Source of the DNA: Myxococcales bacterium
GTDB lineage: Bacteria > Myxococcota > Polyangia > Nannocystales > Nannocystaceae
Reading direction: 5' to 3'
NCBI GenBank assembly: GCA_016793465.1
Contig: JAEUJW010000031.1
Location: 1-57,643, forward strand
DNA: 57,643 nucleotides
The notes below the pieces were generated by a model. The model was not told the origin of the DNA. It saw only the letters and a program-made list of their open reading frames with translations, and searched no databases. Positions 34,100 through 42,620 of the stretch are shown in pieces (positions within the stretch are counted from its first letter, which is position 1; every line of letters begins with the position of its first letter). Both the position numbers and the translations under genes were made by a program.

Positions 34100-34873
34100 A
34101 TGCGCGACCCGCTGGCACCGATCCCCTCGCCTGCCCGCGACCCGGGCTACTGGCGCGACCTGAAGGCCCCGCACGGCACCCGCCTGCCGCCCGCCTACCG
34201 CCCGGCCGACGACGACGACGACGAGTACTCGCCGCTGCGCCTGCTCGAGCGCAACCAGGGCGACACCCACGGCCTCGACCGCCGCCACCGCCCGCGCCTG
34301 CTCATGCGCGACGCGATCCCAGGCGAGGATCACGGCACCGGCCGCCTGCTCTCGGCCTCGCACCGCCCGCTGCGCGTGATCCTCGGCCTCAGCACCAGCC
34401 ACGGCTGGGCCCTCGTGCGCGCCCTGACGATCGCCCCGAGCGGCGTGCTGCTCCACCTCCTCGATCTGCTCGGCCCCGACACCACGCCCGAGGATCGCGC
34501 CGCCGGACAGGCCGCGCTCGGCCGCCTCGCCGCCCAGCTCGTGGCCCCGCTGCGGCCCGGCGCCGTGCACCCGCCGGGCTCGCCGCTGGCGACCGTCGGC
34601 GGGTGCCTGCTGGCCCCGCGGGTCGTCGCCGACCTGTCGTCGTGGGCCTCGCAGCCGGTCGGGCGGCGCGGCACCTCGCAGCGCCGACCCGCGGCCCTGA
34701 CCGTGCTGCTGGTCGTGCCCGACGCGCGCGGCGGCATCGTGCGCATCGAGGGCGAGCTGGTGCCGATGACCGATCCGCAGCCGCAAGTGCTCGCCGTGGC
34801 GCTCGGGCCGCGCGCCCTCGCCGAGCTGGAGCAGGCCAGCGGCGTGCTCGGCACGGCCGCGGCCCGGGGTTGA
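34100..34873 (+). CDS. Hypothetical protein
   Basis: A 257-residue protein with no family I recognise. The N-terminal 70 residues are hydrophilic and probably disordered, with a run of Asp (DDDDDEY). From about residue 90 it becomes more ordered, with alternating hydrophobic strands (PLRVILGLSTSHGWALVRAL, ALTVLLVVPDARGGIVRIEG). No signal peptide, membrane helix, metal motif or catalytic signature is seen. Coding quality is supported by consistent G/C third positions and a clean ATG. It is divergent from the NamZ-like gene by 78 bp; the gap after it (34874-35031) shows no gene. Confidence 0.65.
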   Translation: MRDPLAPIPSPARDPGYWRDLKAPHGTRLPPAYRPADDDDDEYSPLRLLERNQGDTHGLDRRHRPRLLMRDAIPGEDHGTGRLLSASHRPLRVILGLSTSHGWALVRALTIAPSGVLLHLLDLLGPDTTPEDRAAGQAALGRLAAQLVAPLRPGAVHPPGSPLATVGGCLLAPRVVADLSSWASQPVGRRGTSQRRPAALTVLLVVPDARGGIVRIEGELVPMTDPQPQVLAVALGPRALAELEQASGVLGTAAARG

Positions 34874-35031
34874 GATCCCCGCCCGTGCAGCCGATGGCGC
34901 CGCGAACCGTGCGCGACGCGGCCGCGGCCGATCCGCGCCGACCACCGGCGGAGCCCGCGGACGAGCGTGGACGCGTGGGGAAAGTCCGAACAAACGCGCG
35001 CCGGCTGCCTGTTGCGGCCCCCAAGGGAGCA

Positions 35032-35060
35032 TTGACGCTGCCGAACCTTGTCTCTATCCT
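35032..35060 (+). promoter_or_regulatory. Sigma-70-type promoter
   Basis: TTGACG (35032-35037), exactly 17 bases, TATCCT (35055-35060): the closest match to consensus in the window. The predicted start (about 35067) lies past the GTG at 35064. Translation should therefore begin at the TTG at 35106, which has AGGGGA about 8 bases upstream. Confidence 0.75.
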
Positions 35061-35105
35061 CGCGTGGCCACATATCGTGGCACCCACTCATCAGGGGATC
35101 CGGTC

Positions 35106-36389
35106 TTGAACGCACCCAAGAAACCAGGCACTGACCTCAACGCCCTCAAGGCCCGCCTCGCGAAGAAGGGTGGGGACGCGCCGGCAGCCGCAGCCCCGGC
35201 GGCGCCGGCAGCACCGGCGCCGGCCGCTGCTGCGCCGAAGGCCGCCCCGCCGCGCCCCGGCGTCAAGAAGCCCCCTGCCGACCCGAACTTCATCCCGGCC
35301 CCCGGCGAGCAGTCGCCGCCGGCGCTCGATCTGCCGCCGCCCGGCGAGGTCGCGCTGCCGATCGACATCCCGGCCCCCGGTGAAGTCTCGCGTCCTGCCT
35401 CGGCGCCCGTCGCCGCGGCCGCGCCGCCGGCCAAGAAGGTCCTCAACGTCGATCCGGACGCCGCCCCGTTCGGCGCCGACATCGGCGGCGGGTTCGACCC
35501 CAACGCCGGCGTGATCGGCGGCGGCGACGTCGGCGAGATCCAGCAGCGCGGCAACAAGGGCCTGGTCGCCCTCGCGGCCGGCGCGGCGCTCATCCTCGGC
35601 GTGGTGGTCGGCTACCTGTTCAACCAGATCTCGAGCAAGGGCGCCCAGGTCAAGGCCGGCAAGGACAAGGGCGCCGTCATGTTCACCGAGGCGCAGGCCG
35701 TGGCGAACATGCGCAAGGACATCTCGCTGAAGATCGACGACATCGGCAAGAACATCGTCGCCAAGCCGGACGAGGCCGCCAAGACGCTCGAGGAGCTCAA
35801 CAAGACCGCCTTCGAGAAGACCCCGAACGTCGAGACCCTGTTCGGCTGGCAGCTCGCGGCGATCAACGCCGACGGCATCCGCAAGACCTTCCTGCTGTAC
35901 AACGAGGCCTCGGGCCTGCGCGTCGACCTCGGCTACCTGACCGGGTTCGTCGCCGGCAACGTGCAGACGCTGGCCAACGGCGGCCCGCGGGTGTTCGCCG
36001 TCATGTTCAAGGGCAAGGGCGCCGTCCTGGTCGAGCGCCTCGAGCCGATGTGCGGCGACCCCAAGGCGCCCGCCGCCTGCGCCTCCGGCAAGGAGGGCGA
36101 GGCCATCGGCTTCAACGTCCGCGTCGACCCCAACGCCGCCCCGGCGTTCGCCGCCCTCGGCTCCGAGGACGGCCAGATCCAGCCCCTGCTCCCCGACGGC
36201 GGCGTCTACCTCGCCGCGATCGGCTCGAGCCCCGAGGCCAACGCCCAGAAGACCGCCGGCATCCTGTTCGCCCGCGTCAAGGAGCGCCTCGAGGCCATGA
36301 GCAAGGCCGAGGGCCGCGCCCTGAAGGCCCTGCAGAAGTACTCCGACGACCCGAACGTCGACGGCCCCGCCGGCGACCTCGAGGACTGA
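35106..36389 (+). CDS. Single-pass membrane protein with Ala/Pro-rich cytosolic arm, unknown
   Basis: A 427-residue protein. It starts with a short basic motif (DLNALKARLAKKGG). About 100 residues of Ala/Pro-rich disordered sequence follow, with a thrice-repeated PAPGE/PPPGE-VALP-type motif. Next come a single transmembrane helix (VALAAGAALILGVVVGYLF), a Lys-rich coiled segment and a roughly 200-residue external domain with a Cys pair (MCGDPKAPAACASG). No family recognised. The start TTG is chosen because the strong promoter at 35032-35060 places the transcript start downstream of the only alternative, GTG 35064. This layout resembles envelope-spanning linkers. It lies upstream of the duplicated hairpin element and the penicillin-binding protein gene. 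Confidence 0.75.
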   Translation: MNAPKKPGTDLNALKARLAKKGGDAPAAAAPAAPAAPAPAAAAPKAAPPRPGVKKPPADPNFIPAPGEQSPPALDLPPPGEVALPIDIPAPGEVSRPASAPVAAAAPPAKKVLNVDPDAAPFGADIGGGFDPNAGVIGGGDVGEIQQRGNKGLVALAAGAALILGVVVGYLFNQISSKGAQVKAGKDKGAVMFTEAQAVANMRKDISLKIDDIGKNIVAKPDEAAKTLEELNKTAFEKTPNVETLFGWQLAAINADGIRKTFLLYNEASGLRVDLGYLTGFVAGNVQTLANGGPRVFAVMFKGKGAVLVERLEPMCGDPKAPAACASGKEGEAIGFNVRVDPNAAPAFAALGSEDGQIQPLLPDGGVYLAAIGSSPEANAQKTAGILFARVKERLEAMSKAEGRALKALQKYSDDPNVDGPAGDLED

Positions 36390-36396
36390 CCGCCTG

Positions 36397-36590
36397 CGGC
36401 GGCCCCTCCGGGTCCGCTGCCCTCGCCGAAACGGCCGGTGAACCCCAGGTTCTCCGGCCGTCGTTCGTTTCGAACACCGCATCGGACGGGCTCGCTCTGG
36501 GCCCTCGGCGGCCCCTCCGGGTCCGCTGCCCTCGCTCGCCGAAACGGCCGGTGAACCCCAGGTTCTCCGGCCGTCGTTCGTTTCGAACAC
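36397..36590. repeat. Duplicated 81/85-bp element with a strong hairpin
   Basis: Copies at 36397-36477 and 36506-36590 are nearly identical; the second has an extra CTCG. Each contains an 11-pair stem interrupted by one T-T mismatch: GGCCGG-T-GAACC, loop CCA, GGTTC-T-CCGGCC (36433-36459 and 36546-36572). An outer CGAAAC/GTTTCG pairing frames it. After the second copy comes a T5 run (36605-36609). They lie between the membrane-protein gene and mrcA and could act as terminators, or be copies of a dispersed palindromic element. Confidence 0.88.
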
Positions 36591-36652
36591 GGGCCTCGCT
36601 CGCTGTTTTTGCTCGCCCGGCGCCGCGCCGGATCCGCTACCCTCGCGGCGCC

Positions 36653-39205
36653 GTGCCCGTCCCTGTCTCCGGCGCCGATCGTCCCCGCGTGTGGGTCACC
36701 AACCCCGCGCGGTCGGGCCTGTTCGGCTGGTTGTTCCGCTACTACGTGTTCGCCGGCCTCGGCCTGCTGATCGCCGCCGGCGCGGTCGGTCACCGGATCT
36801 ACCGCGGCTACGCCGCCGAGCTGCCCGACCTCGGCGCCGTCGAGCAGTACGACTCGATCGCCCCCGGCGTCACCCGGATCTACGCGCGCGACGGCAGCGT
36901 GCTCGCCGAGCTCGCGCGGGAGCACCGCGCCTACGCCTCGATCGACGAGATCCCCGAGCCCTTGATCAATGCCTTCCTCGCCGCCGAGGACCGCCGCTTC
37001 TACAGCCACGCCGGCCTCGACTGGCGCGGCCTGGCGCGGGCGATCCGCGCCAACCTGCGCTCGGGCACCGTCGTCCAGGGCGGCAGCACGATCACCCAGC
37101 AGGTCGCCAAGGGCTTCCTCGGCGACGAGCGGACCATCGATCGCAAGCTGCGCGAGGCCATCCTGTCGGTGCGGATGGAGAGCCGCCTCGGCAAGCGGCG
37201 GATCCTCGAGATCTACCTCAACAAAATTTTCCTCGGCCACGGCGCCTACGGCGTCGCCGCCGCCGCCAGCCGCTACTTCGGCAAGGACCTCGACGAGCTG
37301 ACCCTCGCCGAGAGCGCCCTCATCGCCGGCATGGCGCGCGCCCCCTCGCGCTACAGCCCCGTGCTCAACCAGGAGCGGGCGCTCGCGCGGCGCAAGGTCG
37401 TGCTGCAGGACATGGTCGAGGCCGGCTTCATCAGCGCGGCCGAGCGCGACGCCGCCGTCGCCGAGGAGCTGCGCCTCGTCGCCCCCGTCGACGTGTTCCG
37501 CCTGCGCGCCCCTTACTACGCCGAGCAGGTCCGCCGCGAGGTCGTCGACCGCTTCGGCGAGGCCAGCGTGCTGCAGGACGGCCTGCAGATCGAGACGCCC
37601 GCGCAGCTCAGCTACAGCGAGGCCGCCCACGACGCCATCGACGCCGCCGTGCGCAAGCTCGACCGCCGCCAGGGCTGGCGCGGCCCGGTCGCCCACCTGG
37701 CCGACGCCGCCGCCCAGACGACCTTCCAGGGGCGCGCCGAGGCCCGCTACGGCGACTCCGCCCTCGTCGACGATCCGCACCGCTGGCGCCTCGGCCTCGT
37801 CACCGCCGTCGACAAGAAGGGCGCCAAAATTAAAGTCGGCCGGGTCGAGGCCTCGCTCCCGCTGAAGCGCATGAACTGGGCCTACCGCTACGACCGCAAC
37901 GCCACCCTCAACGACGCGACGATCACCCGCGCCGACGAGGCCCTGGCCGCCGGCGACGTCGTGTGGGTCCGCCCCTACCGCAAGCGCAAGGCCCAGGTCG
38001 CCGAGCAGGCCGACGAGCTGCACGACCCGCGCAAGCCGACCCTCGGCAGCGGCGAGGAGACCCCGCAGAAGCCCGAGGACGGCCCTCTGGCCCCGCCGCC
38101 CGAGCCCGAGAAGGACAAGGTCGAGCTCGACGGCGAGACCGGCCTGCCGATGCTCGAGCTCGGCCAGACCCCGCGCCTCGAGGCCCTGCTCTACACCCAG
38201 TCGGTCGACAGCGGCTACGTCGACACCATGGAGGGCGGCCTCGACTACGACCGCTCGCAGTTCAACCGCACCACCCAGGCGTGCCGCCAGCCCGGCTCGG
38301 TGTTCAAGGCCTTCTACTACTCGCTGGCGCTCGACGGCGCCTACCGCATGGACTCGATCCTGCAGGACACCCCGTGGGTGCCCGAGAACGGCGAGGCGTG
38401 GGACCCGAAGAACCTCGGCGACACCCTCGACGGCGAGGTCCTGCTGCGGACCGCGATGATCCGCAGCCTCAACCTGCCCTCGATCCGCCTGTTCCTCGCG
38501 CTCGGCGCCGACAACGTGGTCGCCTACGCCCGCCGCATGGGCATCACCACCGAGCTGATCGCCGACCGCGCCCTCTCGCTCGGCGCCTCGTGCACCCACG
38601 TGCACGAGCTCGTGCGGGCCTTCAGCATCTGGGTCCGCGGCGGCAGCTGGATCGACCCGGTGTTCGTCCGCCGCGTCACCAACAAGCGCGGCGAGGTCCT
38701 GCTCGACGCGCGCGACCCCGGCGACCCCGTGGTCGACGTCGCCGGCCGCCTCGACCGCATCGGCACCCTCGCCCTGCGCCCGCCGAAGCAGGTCGTCGAC
38801 GACCGCACCAGCTTCCTCACCATCCGCCTGCTGCGCGAGGTCGTCACCGCCGGCATCGGCGCCCGCGCGGCCCGCATCAACGTGCCCGTCGGCGGCAAGA
38901 CCGGCACCGCCTCCAAGTACACCAACGTCACCGACACCTGGTTCGTCGGCTTCACCTCGCGCGAGGTCACCGCCGCGTGGATGGGCGACGACACCTACCA
39001 GCGCTCGCTCGGCGAAGAAGACGCCTCCTACACCACCACCGTGCCGATGTGGCAGCAGTACATGAACCACGTCGTCGACGGCGTGCCCCACGACCAGGTC
39101 CCCCGCGTGCGCCCGCCCGGCCTCACCAGCAAGGTGGTCGACGCCCGCACCGGCAAGGACCCGGTCCCGGGCATGCCCCAGGCCACGCTCTACTACAAGG
39201 ACTGA
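36653..39205 (+). CDS. mrcA: Class A penicillin-binding protein (PBP1A type)
   Basis: A bifunctional peptidoglycan glycosyltransferase/transpeptidase, 850 residues. One N-terminal membrane helix (YYVFAGLGLLIAAGAVG). The glycosyltransferase domain has catalytic Glu112 in AAEDRRFYSHAGLDWRG, plus GGSTITQQVAK and the EIYLNKIFLGHGAYGV helix. An inserted OB-like domain is followed by a Pro/Glu-rich stretch (about 480-520). The transpeptidase has nucleophile Ser549 (QPGSVFK), SLN in MIRSLNLPS and KTG at about 749-751 (GGKTGTASK). The GTG at 36653 follows TACCCT by 9 bases. Two A/T-only codon clusters occur (37222-37230, 37826-37834). It is convergent with the alpha/beta hydrolase gene. Confidence 0.95.
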   Translation: MPVPVSGADRPRVWVTNPARSGLFGWLFRYYVFAGLGLLIAAGAVGHRIYRGYAAELPDLGAVEQYDSIAPGVTRIYARDGSVLAELAREHRAYASIDEIPEPLINAFLAAEDRRFYSHAGLDWRGLARAIRANLRSGTVVQGGSTITQQVAKGFLGDERTIDRKLREAILSVRMESRLGKRRILEIYLNKIFLGHGAYGVAAAASRYFGKDLDELTLAESALIAGMARAPSRYSPVLNQERALARRKVVLQDMVEAGFISAAERDAAVAEELRLVAPVDVFRLRAPYYAEQVRREVVDRFGEASVLQDGLQIETPAQLSYSEAAHDAIDAAVRKLDRRQGWRGPVAHLADAAAQTTFQGRAEARYGDSALVDDPHRWRLGLVTAVDKKGAKIKVGRVEASLPLKRMNWAYRYDRNATLNDATITRADEALAAGDVVWVRPYRKRKAQVAEQADELHDPRKPTLGSGEETPQKPEDGPLAPPPEPEKDKVELDGETGLPMLELGQTPRLEALLYTQSVDSGYVDTMEGGLDYDRSQFNRTTQACRQPGSVFKAFYYSLALDGAYRMDSILQDTPWVPENGEAWDPKNLGDTLDGEVLLRTAMIRSLNLPSIRLFLALGADNVVAYARRMGITTELIADRALSLGASCTHVHELVRAFSIWVRGGSWIDPVFVRRVTNKRGEVLLDARDPGDPVVDVAGRLDRIGTLALRPPKQVVDDRTSFLTIRLLREVVTAGIGARAARINVPVGGKTGTASKYTNVTDTWFVGFTSREVTAAWMGDDTYQRSLGEEDASYTTTVPMWQQYMNHVVDGVPHDQVPRVRPPGLTSKVVDARTGKDPVPGMPQATLYYKD

Positions 39206-39235
39206 CGGATCGGGCGCTGCCCGCGTCGCTCGCCG

Positions 39236-40009
39236 CTACGCGCCCTCGGCGAGGAACCCGAGCAGGCACGCGTTCAAGCGCGCGGCCTGGTCCCACACGA
39301 CCAGGTGCCGCGAGTCCTCGACGATCTCGAGCCGCCCGCGCCGCACCCCCGCGACGATCGTCTGCTTGTCCGCCAGCGCGATCAGGTCGTGCTCCGAGTG
39401 CACCACCAGCACCGGGCAGGCCACCTCGGCGAGGCGGCCGCGCGCGTCGAAGCCGTCGACCGCGTCCTGGGCCGCCGCGTAGCCGATCGGCGAGCACGCC
39501 CCCATCACCGCGATCAGCCGCGAACGCAGCGGCGCCTGCTCCGGGTCCGGCAGGTGCATGCCCGCGTTCGCGCGGGCGAAGCGGCGCATCCCGGCCAGGC
39601 GGATGAACGTCCGCACCACGAAGCTGCGGACCCGCGAGCCGTCGCCGAACGCCGCCGAGTTCACGAGCGCCAGGCTGCGCACCAGCTCCGGGCAGTCGAG
39701 CGCCAGCTGCAGCGCCACCATGCCGCCGAGCGAGTGGCCGACCACGTGGCACGCCCCGAGCCCGAGCCCGCGGATCAGCCCCGCCACGTCCGCGGCCAGC
39801 AGCGCCATCGTGTACGGCCGCGGCGTCACCGACGACTGCCCGTGCCCGCGCAGGTCCGGGCAGACGACCCGGTACTCGCGCGACAGCGCCGCCGCTTGCA
39901 GGTCCCACGCGTCGCCGCGCCCGCCCTGGCCGTGCAGCAGCACCACCGGGTCGCCCGAACCGGTCTCGCTGTAGCCCAGCACGATGTCGCCGAACTCGAG
40001 GATGCTCAT
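39236..40009 (-). CDS. Alpha/beta hydrolase
   Basis: A 257-residue alpha/beta-hydrolase-fold enzyme without signal peptide. The oxyanion-side loop is LLHGQGGRGDAWD, the nucleophile elbow VVGHSLGGMVAL (Ser about 93), the acid probably the Asp in VVHSEHDLIAL, and the catalytic His in VEDSRHLVVWDQ. Overall it resembles esterases and dienelactone- or peroxidase-type relatives of this fold; substrate unknown. I used the ATG at 40009; another ATG 15 bases upstream (40024) is in frame, and TATGGT there may be the -10 box. It is divergent from the Tat-type lipoprotein gene by 97 bp. Confidence 0.88.
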   Translation of the reverse strand: MSILEFGDIVLGYSETGSGDPVVLLHGQGGRGDAWDLQAAALSREYRVVCPDLRGHGQSSVTPRPYTMALLAADVAGLIRGLGLGACHVVGHSLGGMVALQLALDCPELVRSLALVNSAAFGDGSRVRSFVVRTFIRLAGMRRFARANAGMHLPDPEQAPLRSRLIAVMGACSPIGYAAAQDAVDGFDARGRLAEVACPVLVVHSEHDLIALADKQTIVAGVRRGRLEIVEDSRHLVVWDQAARLNACLLGFLAEGA

Positions 40010-40106
40010 CGACCGCCCCACCATACACCGACCGCGTCGCCGCCCGGCGGGTGAGCGCACTCGCCCGACTTGACGGCGCTCGACCGCCGGCCGCACGCTC
40101 GCTGGG

Positions 40107-40859
40107 ATGGACCCACGCACCTGCCGACCCACGCGGCGCGGCGTCTTGCGAGCCGCGGGCGCCGTCCTCGGCCTCGCGCTCGCCGCGTCCGCCTGCGCCG
40201 CCGACTGCTCCGCGCCGCTGACCCCCGCGCACCTCGAGCGCCTGCGGTCGTACGCACGGTTCGTCGGCTTCATCCAGGCCCTCGTCGGCAACACCGCCCG
40301 CGGCGACTACCTCGCCACCCTCGCCCGGCTCGCCGCCGCGATCGGCAACCCGACCCTGCAGCGGCTGGCCGACGACCTCGTCGCCGTGCTCAAGGACGAC
40401 GCCCTCGGCGACGTGAAGGCCCACCTCCCGCTGCTCGCCCGCGGCGCCGTCGACCTCGCGCTGAAGGCCGTCGACGACCCCACCGTGTTCCTGCGCGACA
40501 AGGTCATCGACCTGATCAAGACGCGCACCTTCGTCGGCGAGCTCGACGCCCACGCCACCGCCATCATCGACCTGCCCGGCGCCCTCGACGGGGCCCGCGG
40601 CGCCGGCGACGCCAGAGCCATCGCCGGCGCCGCCGACCACGGCACCGCCGCCCTCGCCTACTTCCGAAAATTGCTCGAGGGCCTGCGCGACGTCGGGGCC
40701 ACGCGGATCCCCCTCCTCGACATCACCCTCGTCGACGCGATCGGCCACTGCGCCGGCCGCCCCGACGGAGAGGTCGCCGCCACCCTCGACGCCGCCCTCC
40801 GCGACCTCGCCGACGTCGAGGCCGCCCTCGCCCTCACCGCCCGCCAGTGCGCCGCCTGA
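40107..40859 (+). CDS. Exported helical protein with twin-arginine-like signal, unknown
   Basis: A 250-residue protein. The N-terminus has Arg-Arg followed by a hydrophobic stretch (TRRGVLRAAGAVLGLALAAS) and Cys residues (ACAADCSAP), so it may be a Tat-exported lipoprotein. The mature part is predicted to be all alpha-helical and rich in Leu, Ala, Asp and Arg, with two further Cys (GHCAGRP and RQCAA at the very C-terminus) that could pair. No enzyme motif. An A-rich codon cluster (CGA AAA TTG) occurs at 40666-40674. It is divergent from the hydrolase gene. No family recognised. Confidence 0.68.
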   Translation: MDPRTCRPTRRGVLRAAGAVLGLALAASACAADCSAPLTPAHLERLRSYARFVGFIQALVGNTARGDYLATLARLAAAIGNPTLQRLADDLVAVLKDDALGDVKAHLPLLARGAVDLALKAVDDPTVFLRDKVIDLIKTRTFVGELDAHATAIIDLPGALDGARGAGDARAIAGAADHGTAALAYFRKLLEGLRDVGATRIPLLDITLVDAIGHCAGRPDGEVAATLDAALRDLADVEAALALTARQCAA

Positions 40860-40944
40860 AAGGCGTCCGCGCCCCACCGGGTTCGCGACCACCCCGGCCC
40901 GCGCCTCGCCGCCGTGCCCTGACGAGCACGGCGACGCGCCGCGG

Positions 40945-42330
40945 TCAGCGCCGCCGTCGGCGCAGCAGCCCGAGCAGCCCGACCAGCAGCAGGCTCGCCG
41001 GCGCCGACGGAGCCACCAGGCAGCCGCACCCGTCGTCCTTCATGTCCGGGTCCGGCACGCTGGGGAACGTGTCGCCGGGGAACCCGCCGCCGCCGTCGTC
41101 GTCGTCGGGCGAGCCGCTCGCGTCCCCGCCGCTCGTCGGCGCCGTCGGCTCGTCGCCCGACGCGTCGCCCGGGTCGGCCCCCGTGTCGCCGGCGGCGTCG
41201 TTGCCCGAGTCCGCCGACGCGTTGCTCGTCTCGCCCGGGTCCGCCGTCGTCTCGGGCGGATCCGGCGCGTCCGACGTCACCGTGATGCAGACCTCGTCGC
41301 TGTCGGCCGTGTTGTCCGAGAAGTCGTGGGCCGTCGCCGTGAAGCAGTAGTCGCCGGCCGGGATGTTCTGCACGCCCCACGAGAACGGCGCCAGCGCGTC
41401 GGTCTGGATGAACGACCCGTTGTTGAACAGCTCGACCTCGGCGACGCCGACGTCGTCGCTCGCGGCGGCCGTGATCTCGAAGCTCGACCCGGCCGGGAGC
41501 TCGGCGCCGTCGGCGGGGAACGTGATCGTCACCGTCGGCGGCGTGACGTCCGGCTCGCCCTCGCCGAACAGCCACAGCAGCTCCCGGTGCGAGTTCTGGC
41601 TGCCGTTGCCGCAGAACTGCTGGTGCTGCTGCCCGCACAGGATGCCCTGGCCGCCGCCGTCGAGGCTCAGGCACTGGTCGAGGAAGCTCGGGTCGAGCCC
41701 CTCGTTGTACGGGTTCATGATGTCGTTGGGCTGCTGCACGTGCTCGAGCCCGTACGCGTGGGCGATCTCCTGCGACATCGTCGTCGCCTGGACCGCCGCC
41801 GTGAACTGGTCGCTGTCGCTGTGGTAGGCGAACACGATGTTGCGGGCCTGCTCGTCGTTGCAGTCGAGCGGGGCGATGCCGAGGACCCCGCCGCCGAACG
41901 GGTTGGTCGGCGAGACCACGCACATCGTGTACGGCCCGCCGTTCGGGCGCTGGTCGGTGATGACCACGTCGTACTTGGCCCAGTCGGCCAGCACCGCCTG
42001 CAGCGAGGCCGTGCGCTTGGCCCCGTCGCCGTAGGCCGCGTAGTTGCCCTGGAACTCCTGGAACTGGCTGACGTTGGCCGCCGAGTCGTCCTCCTGCCCG
42101 GTGAACTGGATGCTCACGCCGTCGTAGTTCAGGAAGAACACGTTGGACTGCGCCGCCCCCAGCGCGCTCGGCGGGCGCGGCCCCGCGGTCAGCCCGTCGC
42201 GGGTCTGCGGCACCGGCCGCGGGTCTGCGCGCTTGTGCACCTTCGAAGAATCGCCGGCCATGGCGGCGCCGGGAGCCAGACCGAGGCCCGTGACAAGGAG
42301 AATGGAGCGTGACGCGATCGAGATGCGCAT
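40945..42330 (-). CDS. Metzincin-like secreted protein with Ig-like domain and MYXO-CTERM signal
   Basis: A 461-residue secreted protein. Signal peptide (SILLVTGLGLAPGAAMAG), then a roughly 220-residue peptidase-like domain with SQEIAHAYGLEHV. This is the metzincin HExxHxxGxxH pattern with Gln in place of the first His. An Ig-like/bacterial Big_9-type domain follows (PPTVTITFPADGAELPAGSS to CFTATAHDFSDNTA), then an acidic Ser/Gly/Asp linker and the MYXO-CTERM tail: CGC, hydrophobic helix, RRRRR. That tail is known to direct processing and surface anchoring in myxobacteria. The ATG at 42330 has GGAGG 7 bases upstream. Whether it is active as a protease is doubtful given the missing His. Confidence 0.82.
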   Translation of the reverse strand: MRISIASRSILLVTGLGLAPGAAMAGDSSKVHKRADPRPVPQTRDGLTAGPRPPSALGAAQSNVFFLNYDGVSIQFTGQEDDSAANVSQFQEFQGNYAAYGDGAKRTASLQAVLADWAKYDVVITDQRPNGGPYTMCVVSPTNPFGGGVLGIAPLDCNDEQARNIVFAYHSDSDQFTAAVQATTMSQEIAHAYGLEHVQQPNDIMNPYNEGLDPSFLDQCLSLDGGGQGILCGQQHQQFCGNGSQNSHRELLWLFGEGEPDVTPPTVTITFPADGAELPAGSSFEITAAASDDVGVAEVELFNNGSFIQTDALAPFSWGVQNIPAGDYCFTATAHDFSDNTADSDEVCITVTSDAPDPPETTADPGETSNASADSGNDAAGDTGADPGDASGDEPTAPTSGGDASGSPDDDDGGGGFPGDTFPSVPDPDMKDDGCGCLVAPSAPASLLLVGLLGLLRRRRR

Positions 42331-42620
42331 GAGGAACCTCCGGGGGCCGGTCGGCCGCCGCGGCAAGCTACCAAACCATCGCTAACAAACTCGCCGAAAG
42401 CGCCGCGAAGCCGACGCGCTCATCTCACACACCCGAGACCGGGTTCCGAGGTTCCGTGCCCCCTCTCCGCGCCGGGCTGTCGACGCGAGGCCGCACACCC
42501 GCCGCGACGCCCCCTCTCTGTCCGCGCTTCGCCGGCGGCGCGGACCGCCGTCGCCCCGGTGAGACCCGTGTATATCCCGTCGCGTCGCGCCTCGCGATCG
42601 ATTGCTGGCACCATCGGGCC
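42331..42620. other. Divergent intergenic region
   Basis: This 290-bp gap separates two outward-facing surface-protein genes. A GGAGG site serves the leftward gene. TATATC at 42571-42576 is a candidate -10 element for the rightward one, but it is 45 bases from the ATG and no good -35 is seen. No open frame with coding character. Confidence 0.4.
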
